Translations under genes and position numbers: made by a program
In this document: in pieces, positions 46,328 to 56,235 of the stretch
How positions within the stretch are numbered: the stretch's first letter is position 1
Layout of the letters: each line of letters begins with the position of its first letter
Assembly (NCBI GenBank): GCA_003254925.1
Contig: QANZ01054673.1
Coordinates: 1 to 64,000, forward strand
From: Chamaecrista fasciculata
Taxonomy: Eukaryota > Streptophyta > Magnoliopsida > Fabales > Fabaceae
Length of the DNA: 64,000 bases
Direction of reading: 5' to 3'
The notes under the pieces: model-generated
What the model saw: the letters and a program-made list of their open reading frames with translations, nothing else
Told to the model about the DNA's origin: nothing
Databases searched by the model: none

Positions 46328-47698
46328 TTGATTCTACAATTCAGATATGAAAAGTTTAATTAGCAGGAAAAATAAAATATATCCACCATTTTATAAAACC
46401 CAGTAAAATTTATTATTAGTGGCTAAGACCCATATTTCACCAAAGTTTACCGTTGCTGAGGGCAATCATGCATCCTTTGGTTATTTAGGTAGGTAACTCC
46501 TTACCAATCACATCCTATGTGACTCTTAGATCTTTATAGGACTGTATCATCATATGATACTTATTATGGCATGTTTATCCCATCTAATGCCTTGAGGTCC
46601 AAAACCGTTTTGATAACCCCATTAAGTCACACAATAAAACTTGTGAATGGCTAGGCTCAAAAACAACGAGGCCGAAGCCCAATCCCATATCATCAGGGCC
46701 CAACTAAACACGTGTCGCTGAGGGCGATCACCGCATTTAAAGAACTAGGATTTCAATAGGCGTCGCGTTGAAACTCCCATTCACCCGTGTCTCCTCAAGG
46801 TCAAGGTAGATACGTGTTGCTGAGGGCGATCACCGCTCTACGATGAACATGTGCACAGATCTTGCATCCTATGCAAAATCCCATGCTCGTATCGTATACG
46901 TGGTTGTAGCGTAAAATTTAAAATAGCATGTTAAAATTTCGCACCCTAAGCATACATCTAGCGCATTGTATCAAAAACAAAACTAAATGCAAAAACATAC
47001 CGTGTTTAGATATGACCCATCTACCCTATAATTCTCTCAAGCCAATGAAAGAATTTTTCTAAAAAGAAAAATAAAATTACAAAGGATAAACCCCAGTTAC
47101 ATTGAGGTATAAACTGAAAGTAAAATTACAATAGAGTGGGGAGACGACACGCAGGCCGTATTTACCAAAAACCCTAGAGCCATATCCAACATCACACAAT
47201 ACACATATGAACAATTCATATAATTATGTCAAACACGGCATACAACAACACATATCAAAAACCATTTTTAAAATGTGTTCAATTTAGGGTTTGTGCAATT
47301 TTAATATGCCTTTCTTGAAATTAGGCCTATTATCAATAATTATAAAAATTCAAGAATCACATTCAAGAATTTAAATTATTGACCCAATTTTTTTTTTAAA
47401 ATTCATAATTTTAATAAATTTCCAGCCATCTCTATAATATTATAATTAAAACACTTTTAATTATAATTATATATAGGGATTTTCGATTTTGGCCTAAAAT
47501 TCAAGAAAATTATTTAAATCAATCCCATTGATTTCTTTATGTATCATATACATAAATTTGCACCTTACTTGTAGATCGAGTTTTTAAGAAAACTATTAGG
47601 TGAATTTTTCGTAAAACCAAACATGTGATTGAAAGCGGTAAACACACATATCATACATCATATGTACACAAAAACAGTTTTAAATCCAGGACTAGCGT
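46328..47698 (-). other. Untranslated leader of the copia element
   Basis: About 1.37 kb between the gag ATG and the primer-binding site has no coding frame. It contains two near-exact copies of GCTGAGGGCGATCACCGC (46717-46734, 46819-46836) and a weaker one near 46454. Such a leader may hold packaging or dimerisation signals, but this is not shown by the sequence. Confidence 0.6.
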
Positions 47699-47711
47699 GG
47701 CTCTGATACCA
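47699..47711 (-). other. Primer-binding site (initiator tRNA-Met)
   Basis: GGCTCTGATACCA on the plus strand is the complement of TGGTATCAGAGCC, the usual copia primer site that pairs with the 3' end of initiator tRNA-Met. It is one base from the LTR edge at 47713, which fixes element orientation as minus. Confidence 0.92.
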
Positions 47712-47712
47712 C

Positions 47713-49873
47713 TGTTGGGAAATCAAGGCGCAAGAATGCAGCGGAAGCAAATATAAAATTAAAAATTTATGCGCCAAGCCCTAGATTTCCCCAGGAGATC
47801 CGCTAGTTGAATTTAAAACCTGTTAAGATAGTGGTATACCTCACGAGTTCCAATCGGTTTGGTTGTACGGGGCGTGTCCTAGAAGTCCACTCGTAGCGTC
47901 CTTCCTCCGCCTGTGATTTACACGAGTAGTTTGTCGGGCACCAAGGTGCTAGCCTTTTGTTCTTTTCTCCAAAAGAACCAGGGACCAAATCTACAGAGTT
48001 TGAATCCAAGAACTTTTTCTTGAATCAAACACACAAGGTGGCGCTGGGAAGAAGAAAACACAAAACTCCTTTTGTTTTTCTTCTCTCAAAACCCTAGCTA
48101 TGGACAACTCAAATTTTTCTCTCACACTTGGAAAAATCGAGTTTCTCTCTCTAGCTATGGAGGTTGGCGATTTTTCTCTCTCTCTACAAGGAGGAAGACA
48201 AAATCACAAAATGAATTAGGGTTGGTGGAGTAGGCGACTTTCCCTCTTTTATTTCATAAAATAGGGAATTGATAATTATAATTAGGGAATCCCTAAATTA
48301 TAGGATTATCAAATTATAAAATTATGAGATTACAATAATATCATAATTTTAGGACTTGAATATCTAATTAAAATATTACTTAATATTTCAATTCAAATTC
48401 AAATTGCAATCTTGGAGAATCAAATGGAAGATCAAATCTCCCCTTGGGCCCCACAAGTGCAATGCGCCATATACCTTAATTTTTCATTGAATTTTATAAA
48501 TAAAAAACTTTCCTAACTCTTACGAAGTTATAACCAACTTATTATCTTCAAATGATTTTGAATTAAAATATTACCCTAATATCTTTAATTCAAATTTGAA
48601 TCTTGAATTTAAATTCATTATTGAATTAAAATATTACCCTAATATCTATAATTCAAATTTTGAATCAAATTCAAATTCAAACTCATGACTTTAATTAATA
48701 AAACATTTTCATTAATTAAAAGCCCTATGAGGCGCCACCCTCATGCTAATATTAGAGAATTTAATAAATCAATAATCTCCTAACTTTTAGGAACCTTATC
48801 TGATTTATTATTCCCTAATATTATAATTGTAAAAAGATTAATCCTTATTAACTATTTAACAATTATTATATTTAAACTTGTCCCACAAATTTAAATATAT
48901 TACAACTGTAGATTATTTAAGACAAGACTTAATGTCCCAGACATTTTGCTATGTCTTAAATTATGCCACCGGAGTGACTCACGAATTAACCCTAATTCGT
49001 GTCCCTTTAAGCGGTGTCCAGATCCTGCTCATGTGCGACCCAGCAGGCCTCACGTGAAGTTGGCAGCAAGCCATCTCTATGACTTACAAGTCGTGAGCGG
49101 ACTCTAGCAAGCCATCACGACTACCCAAAACACGTGAGTTATCGTTTTTACCAAAACCGACTTAACCTTAGTACCTCCTTGTCATAAACCCTATTGTCCT
49201 ACGATATCTTGGTCATGGATTAGGCACAGGAAAGTCATCCATAATCCAAACCACAACTTTCTCGATCTTCTTGAGTAAGTCCCAATATACTGAGTGGCCA
49301 CTCCTTTCCTTGGACAGACTCATCGAGGGCGCCAGTTAGATATCTCCCATTTAATGAGGGACAAAATTCCATTTTGGCCAATCCACATTTCTCAGCACAG
49401 CAATCAACCAAACCCGTACCTAGCCCTTATGGCTACCCTGCTACGGGCAACGTTAGACTAGGCCAAAGTCTGACAACTACAACGCCGGAATAATGATGAC
49501 CTCAGGTCTAAGGCGTCGTGACAGGCGTACAGGAGAGGCAAGCTGATGACTAAACCCATGCATGCAGGACTCTCCGGGTCAGTCCAGCAACTTGTAACCC
49601 TTTACATAATTGCACCATGACTCTCGTTCCAGCATCTAGTGCATGCATCTCTATGCACCGAGGTCATGCTGGTCTTAGTTCATTTTCGCTCACACGAAAA
49701 CAATCGACCAGGGACAGATTTAGATTAACTATCACATAATTAATCACGGATTATATTGCTATCATAGTAAACATGCTAATAATATGATAACGACATAATT
49801 TATCTCCATAAATTAATCTATATGTTCAGAACATATCCACAAAATGATTGGCCCTAGCGCACAATCTCCAACA
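47713..49873 (-). mobile_element. 5' LTR (right) of the chimeric copia element, subfamily A
   Basis: On the minus strand it starts TGTTGGAGATTGTGCGCTAG at 49873 and ends TGATTTCCCAACA at 47713, 2161 bp. The blocks GTTCCAGCATCTAGTGCATG and GAGATCCGCTAGTTGAATTT match the LTR at 1078-3191 and not its partner at 41110. The outer flank is TACTT, unlike ATAAA on the other side. Confidence 0.9.
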
Positions 49874-52826
49874 TACTTCCCAGCTCGTTTTTTTTTTCCT
49901 ATATACTTTATTTCCCAATAGTTGTATCACGTTTTTTCTGTCCATTTCTTTTATGCTTAAGCTTTGATTTTTTTTTTAATTTAAAATTAATATATCAAAA
50001 GCCAAACCAAATCGAAAAAACTTTTAAAATAAATCTCCCGTGATGGTAGAGTCATCGGTCAAAAATCTCTTTTCTTTTGTCTAGTAATTTTCAATTATAA
50101 TTTTAAATGATAAATTATCTAAGAAATTGAAACATTATAAATTGACATAATAAAAACTACTAAGATTTTACACGATATATACAATTATACATTACAAGGT
50201 CCTTCACTAAGCAATAGAATGGAGTAATTGTCTCCAATTGTAAGTTTCACCTATTATTTTTCAATTGATGCCATAGTAGCTTGCTCTTCAGCCTCAACTG
50301 CTTCATCCAGTAGAATTAGAACCCATGGTACTTTCATGTAGACATTGAGTATAAACAAATTCAATACAAATATTAATGTGAAGGGAGAAAAAAGGAAAAT
50401 TGTATATATCAAGTAAAATCTTAGTAGTTTTTATTATGTCAACACAAATATTCATGTAGACATTAAGTATACACAAATTCAACACATTAAGTATATATAT
50501 ACAAAAACATTTGGTGTTTTACCATATTCAGTACAAGCAGATTTTAGATAAAAGGAAAAAAGAAATATTTTCCTGTAGGAAATAGAATCAACAATTACTA
50601 TATGATCCCAAACTTATTATTATAGATGAATATAAAAAAAATATGGTAAACAAGGAACAACTGATCTACATCATGAAGGGAGAAAAAAGGGGATAATTTA
50701 AGGATTAAATGTACAATCAAACAAAGATTTTGCACACTTTATTGCTTCAGTTCATTGGAATCTACGCAGAGGGGGATTGAAAATTGTGCAAAAGAAATGC
50801 ACCAGATTAATGGTAAACTGAGAAAATTCCAAGCCGAGCTTCAAGAGGGCAATCTGATTTTTCACCATTTTATAACTAATACAGAATTATAATATCAACA
50901 ATGGAATATATATATATATATATATATATGTTTTTCACTAAACAAGGGGCAGAAGTTTTACAATGCAAGAATGCAATAAGAAAACAAAGACTACAAATGA
51001 ATTAAATCTGTCGAACAATCAATACTATAATTAATTTCAATATCAACATTTAGTTTACAAACCACATTTTGCAATCAATATTTATTTTAGTATCTATTTT
51101 GGCCAAAAAAAAAATTACTTTAGTATCTATGGTGTAGTCCACATAAATCCCTAGCATAAACAGTAGAACAAATAAACCAGGATTTGAAATCTTAAAAAGA
51201 TGGAAACTAATGAGTAGTCAAGGGGATTCAATGCCTTCTTAGTTGAATGCTTCCAGATTAATAAAATTTTAGAGAGCATAGGAAAATAAAAATAAAATAG
51301 AAATCATGCTTAAAATTAAATATTAAACTACACCAAGAGAACTTGCAAAATATGATAATTTAAAAGAATAAACAAACTTCAAAAATGAAATTACAAAAGT
51401 TGCTAGATATCAAAAAGAAGGAAAGGGGAGATAAATGGAGGAGGGGGAAATTAAGCAACGAATGATCGACAGTAGAACTCCAATTTTCAAACAACAATTT
51501 CCACCTAGAAAATCCAGCATATAAACAATGAGAAAACAAAGAGATTGAAGGAATACTGTCAAGACAAACAGCATATCTGAAATAATGTATCATTCCTTAT
51601 ATTCATAATTTCATTTATATATATATATATATATATCTTTGCCACAGGTGAGGAGAAACCTATGTTGCAACTAATTGATATTAAGGTGTTACAAAAGAGT
51701 GCAGATGTTTTCGACCTAAAAACTACACAAAAACCATGGTACGCTTCAAAAGTAGGACACTAAATATCATTGAAAGAGCATTGAAACTAACTTCAATTTG
51801 TGCCTAAATCGTCACCAAATCAGTGCAGAAATTGCAGTCATCAAAGCAACATGGAAACCATGAAAAACAACCTTTAGAACACCCAAAATGGACATCATAC
51901 CATGATAGAAAAATAAGAACACCAAAATACTTGAAAAATCATTGAAACCAACTTCAATGTGTGAGTGTGACTAAAATGTCACAAAATCAATCCAGAAATT
52001 TCAGGCATCCGAACTATAAGAAAACAATGCAAAACATGCTTTAAGAATAAGAATACTCCAAAAGGAAGGATTAGCCGATTACAAATTTGTCTCTCTTCTA
52101 GGTCAGTTAAGATTAATTAAATGAATTTTAAGGTGTGAGATTAGAAATTTTAGATATTATATTAAGTCAATTCACTTAATGCAATTATGTGAAGGAAAGA
52201 TTATAGTGGCCAAATAAAAAAAAAAAAGGAAGGATTCTGATTTATGCAATTAGAGATTTAGAATATATTTTATTTGATTAGGTTTGGTAACATTTGAGAT
52301 ATATATATAATAAATTAGCTTCAAACAATTAAGAAAAAGAGACAATGAAGATTAATTTAGGCAAATTTGAAGATTAATTTAGGGCAATTATATTATTTAA
52401 TAAAAGATTATATTTGAAAAGAGGGAAAAAAAAAAAAGAGATCATAAAGTTAAAGACATGTGAATTCATCATTAAAAGCATTTTAGACATGAGGAGGCAT
52501 TATTAAGGGAATTTGGCAATTAGGATAATTGGCTAAGGGTAATTTGGGAAAAAAAAAGTTGACACCAACTCATCTTTTTAAGTAGGAAAGATTAGTGGTA
52601 TATTTGTTTTTTGGATTTTCTTTAGAAAGTCTCCTGAAACTGAGGATCAAAGAATGAAATGTTGAAAACTCCAGATCTGAAGGTTCATTTTGAATAATGC
52701 ATTAATAACAGCAAAATACAATGGTATTTTTCCTGGAAATACAAATCTTTCCATGAAGAACAGTAATATAGAACTATTAGCAAAGGACATGAATAACATG
52801 AAAATAGATGTAAGATCCTATTCATA
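49874..52826. other. AT-rich spacer with small repeats
   Basis: No secure gene. Two possible exon scraps: plus strand 50753-50880 (open frame SLESTQRGIENCAKEMHQ..., coiled-coil-like) and minus strand 50241-50330 (an acidic tail ending TMASIEK and a stop). Neither was recognised. Repeats include an inverted pair (50142-50186 / 50398-50442), (AT)n at 50909-50930 and 51616-51634, and a loose direct repeat of ~150 bp at about 51755-52010 (ATCATTGAAA...CAACTTCAAT...CAGAAATT). Confidence 0.35.
50142..50442. repeat. Inverted repeat with 45-bp arms
   Basis: TTGACATAATAAAAACTACT... at 50142-50186 is the near-perfect complement of 50398-50442. The loop of ~210 bp holds a CATGTAGACATTGAGTATA repeat that recurs at about 50453. 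Confidence 0.8.
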
Positions 52827-53568
52827 TTAACAAAGTGGACAAAAATTCATAATCTTCAACTTCTTATAACGCTTTCGAGTTGTAGATTCTCCATCTTCAT
52901 GAGTTACTTCTGCACCAAGTTGACCACTAAGTATTTTGGGGGTTGTTATATCCTTTTTAGATTCTTTCTGCATCACAAGAGAAAATAAACAAATTAAAAA
53001 AAGGGTAAATCACACTTTGGTACCCTATGGTTTGGTCATATTTCACTTTGGTCCCCTGTGGTTTAAAAAATGACACTTAAGTACCCTGTTGTATTCTCCA
53101 TTAACACTTTGGTACCCTTTAGAGCTATTTTGTAATTTTAACCATAACAAATTTTGCAAAAATTACATATTGACACCAAAATTTTTTTAAAGCTTTTATT
53201 TTACTCCTTAGATAATATGTATTCATGGACCTATTTTTAATTTTTTGAAAATATTGGGGGTCAATATGTAATTTTTGCAAAATTTGTTATGGTTAAAATT
53301 ACAAAAGAACTCCAAAGGGTACCAAAGTGTTAATGGAGAATACCACAGAATACCAATAAGTCATTTTTTAAACCTCAGGGTACCAAAATAAAATATGACC
53401 AAACCACGGTACCAAAATATAATTTACCCTTAAAAAAACATCTAACTGAAATCACAAATGATATACCTGATTGAGTTTATTGTTTAGTTTATGTAGTACC
53501 ATTATATCAAAACCTTTGATCCTCCAATCCTTCTCCAGGAAATTCATTTCAGCACAATTGGGAGACAT
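52827..53568 (-). CDS. Possible small two-exon gene of unknown function, 80 residues
   Basis: Exon 1 is 53467-53568 (34 codons) and exon 2 is 52827-52967 (46 codons plus stop), joined in phase 0 by a GTATATC...GATGCAG intron. The product starts MSPNCAEMNF, is mixed charged, and ends with a basic stretch (TRKRYKKLKI) and NFCPLC. No domain, signal peptide or membrane segment is seen. The intron is 499 bp, of which 427 bp is the MITE at 53003-53429. It could be the remnant of a larger gene or a chance model; transcript evidence would decide. Confidence 0.3.
52994..53002. repeat. 9-bp target duplication TTAAAAAAA (left)
   Basis: Identical to 53430-53438. Confidence 0.75.
53003..53429. mobile_element. 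MULE-type MITE, 427 bp
   Basis: Starts GGGTAAATCACACTTTGG and ends as the complement ATAATTTACCC; the arms carry TGTGGTTTAAA and GGTACCCT repeats. Perfect 9-bp duplications. Same family as 30874-31303 and 54459-54887, with more substitutions in the right arm. Confidence 0.85.
53430..53438. repeat. 9-bp target duplication TTAAAAAAA (right)
   Basis: Identical to 52994-53002; low complexity weakens it slightly. Confidence 0.75.
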
Positions 53569-54049
53569 TTTTCCATAGGAATTTCCCAGAAAACCAACAA
53601 AAAATAGGTCTGATTTGAAAAACAAAGAGTAAGGAGTGGGAAAAGATAGGGAAAAAACATGCCAAATAGTAAAAAAAAAAAACTTACCAATCAAATATCA
53701 AGCTGTGAAAAGATAGAGAAAAAACAAATGGTTAATAATAAAAAAAAAATCATAAGCTGATCAAATATAGATAATAGAGAAGAAATGATATATATCTCAA
53801 CCTGCAAAAAATGAACCATTAGTGCAAATATGAAGCAGTAGCAAATGAAATGGTTAGTGTAAGAATGATGTCTATATATAGAATGAGAAGCATGACCATT
53901 TTCCCACCAAAAAAATTCGAAATGAGTAGGTCAAGATAACAATTACCAAGACCAACATCAACTACATTTCAAATATGTGTAGAAATTAATGACTCAGCAA
54001 TTCACAAATGGCCATTGAAGTTGTTTACAAAAAAAAAAATGAGTTCAAT

Positions 54050-54255
54050 AGGGAGAGAGAAAGTGGAGAGAGAAGATCAAGAGAAATAAGAAAAGAACGA
54101 TGGCTATTGGTTGAAGATTATGCTCAACACGGAGAGAGAAAGTCAAGAGAAATTCAAAAAAAATGATGGCTATTGGTTGAAGATTATGCTCAATAGGGAG
54201 AGAGGCGGTCAAGAGAAATAAGAAAAGAAGGCTTACTATTGGTTGAAGATATAAG
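54050..54255. repeat. Three tandem ~66-bp repeats
   Basis: Units contain GGAGAGAGAAAGT, CAAGAGAAAT and GATGGCTATTGGTTGAAGAT followed by TATGCTCAA, repeated three times with small changes. A minus-strand open frame across it simply reflects the repeat. Confidence 0.85.
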
Positions 54256-54449
54256 TTTAGCAAAGTAGTGACAAAAAAACACATAGACTCTCATAGACGA
54301 TGTCACATGTCAGCTGTTGGTGTAAAGTTATCTGCTATATAGATATATAGATATAGATATAGAATATAGATTTCTCTTCCATTTTTACCCTATAAAATTT
54401 ATCAATTTTCATACCCTTCTATCTATCAACCACAATCATTACATACTTA

Positions 54450-54458
54450 TTTAAATAA
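54450..54458. repeat. 9-bp target duplication TTTAAATAA (left)
   Basis: Identical to 54888-54896. Confidence 0.85.
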
Positions 54459-54887
54459 GGGTAAATTACACTTTGGTACCCTGTGGTTTGATCCTATTTC
54501 ACTTTGGTACCCTGTGGTTTGAAACTTGACACTTTGGTACCCTGTGGTATTCTCCATTAACACTTTGGTACCCTTTGGGGTTATTTTGTAATTTTAACCA
54601 TAACAAATTTTGCAAAAATTACATATTGACCCCAAAAAATTTTCAAAAATTACAAATAGGTCCCTAGATACATATTATCTAGGGACTAAAATGAAAACTT
54701 TTAAAAAAATTTGGGGTCAATGTGTAATTTTAGTAAAATTTGTTGTGGTTAAAATTACAAAATAAATCCAAAGGGTACCAAAGTGTTAATGGAGAATACC
54801 ACAGGGTACCAAAGTGTTAAGTTTCAAACCACGGGGTACCAAAGTGAAATAGGGTCAAACCACAGGGTACCAAAGTGTAATTTACCC
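54459..54887. mobile_element. MULE-type MITE, 429 bp
   Basis: Ends GGGTAAATTACACTTTGG and CCAAAGTGTAATTTACCC. The arms are nearly identical, so this looks like the best preserved copy with 30874-31303. Perfect 9-bp duplications. Confidence 0.9.
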
Positions 54888-54896
54888 TTTAAATAA
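54888..54896. repeat. 9-bp target duplication TTTAAATAA (right)
   Basis: Identical to 54450-54458. Confidence 0.85.
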
Positions 54897-56235
54897 TTTA
54901 ACACCTAAAATTCTTCTTTTACAAAATTTAATCGAAACAACCTTCAACATATAATCTGATTTTTCATAATCTACTTATAATCTAATCAAATTACAATCTA
55001 CTTATAATCTAATCAAATTACAATCTACTTGTAATCTGTTCAAATTATATTATAATCTGTTCATGAGCTAATCCAAACAAACGGTTTATAGGTAAAATTT
55101 TTGAAAAGAAAGCTTAAAAGGTAAAGTGCAATCTAAGTTAAGGCGGGTGAAATAAACTTTTCCTATAATTTAATAGCTAAATTGTAGCTTTCTCAATAAA
55201 GAATTGTTTCACTTATGTGTCCAACTACATTTTGGCATTAGCTTCTTCAACCTAAGTCCTAAACGCAAAATTAAATTAATACCTGAAACATAGAGGAGTT
55301 TATGCAAACAGCTAAATTCCGTAAATCTTTTAACTGGTTGATCAAAATCTCTGAATCGAATGTTTTGTAGCCTTGTTAGTGCATCTTTTATCATAAAAAT
55401 TCAAAATTTTAATTAGTTAACTAATCTTATATAAAAAAAGTAATGTGTTATACATGCTTAAATATTTAAATATTATCTTAAAGCTATAAGATTATAAGAA
55501 AATAAATAAATACAATTTCCTTACATTTTAAAATTTAAAATAATAATAATTCACTTAATTTCTCTAATAATTCACTTATATTTTATATATATAGTATATA
55601 TAATCTTTTTATGTATAATTTTTAAATATTCTTGAATACAAATCTTTGAAGTATAACTTTTCATAAAATTCAAAATCATACAGAACAATAATAAATCGTT
55701 ATTGATATTATTTTTAAAATAATAATAAATTACATAATTTTTAATATTTTGTAATCTCTTGAATACTTTTTTATATTTTATTAATATATAATTACATAAC
55801 GAAGTTGATCTAAAAAAAACAATTATTGGATATATTTGCGTAAGTGGTAAAAGTTCTAATCTTGCACATATATACCTTATTAGGAGAGAGAAGCACAAAA
55901 ACGATGTGTGAAGAAACAAAAGCGTCACTACTCTGAATACTGAAATATAATAAGTGTGAATTCGGGATTCCAAGGCACTAACGAAAGAAATAAAAAAATG
56001 AGTGTAAAACTGGAAAACCTTCTTCTTGTGAGATAACACCTTCTTCTACAAGGTTTCAGCTAATTAATCACATTTATTATTAGGATTAATTCATATTTTG
56101 GAGATGCCACTTTCACACTACTTTTTCAACCACAATTATAATCGTGTTTTTGGGTTTCTTCTTCATTATTCTAAGTTTTCTTCTGATATCAAAATTCAAA
56201 AGCTTTCACAATATTGTGTGTGCTTGTGTGCATCC
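54897..56235. other. AT-rich spacer and upstream region of the amidotransferase gene
   Basis: No gene. ATAATCTACTTATAATCTAA is repeated 3-4 times at 54965-55060. The last ~200 bases before 56236 should contain the promoter and 5' leader, but no convincing TATA box was identified. Confidence 0.4.

Noticed and set aside
41110-49873. A normal, intact full-length copia element
   Set aside because: LTR subfamilies and flanking 5-mers differ, gag is mostly deleted and pol is broken in several places.
54045-54284. Hydrophobic repeat protein on the minus strand
   Set aside because: It exactly follows a three-unit DNA tandem repeat and has no start context or conserved domain.
55572-56039. 155-residue Ile/Phe/Tyr-rich minus-strand frame
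   Set aside because: Composition is that of AT-rich spacer; no motif, no neighbouring exons.
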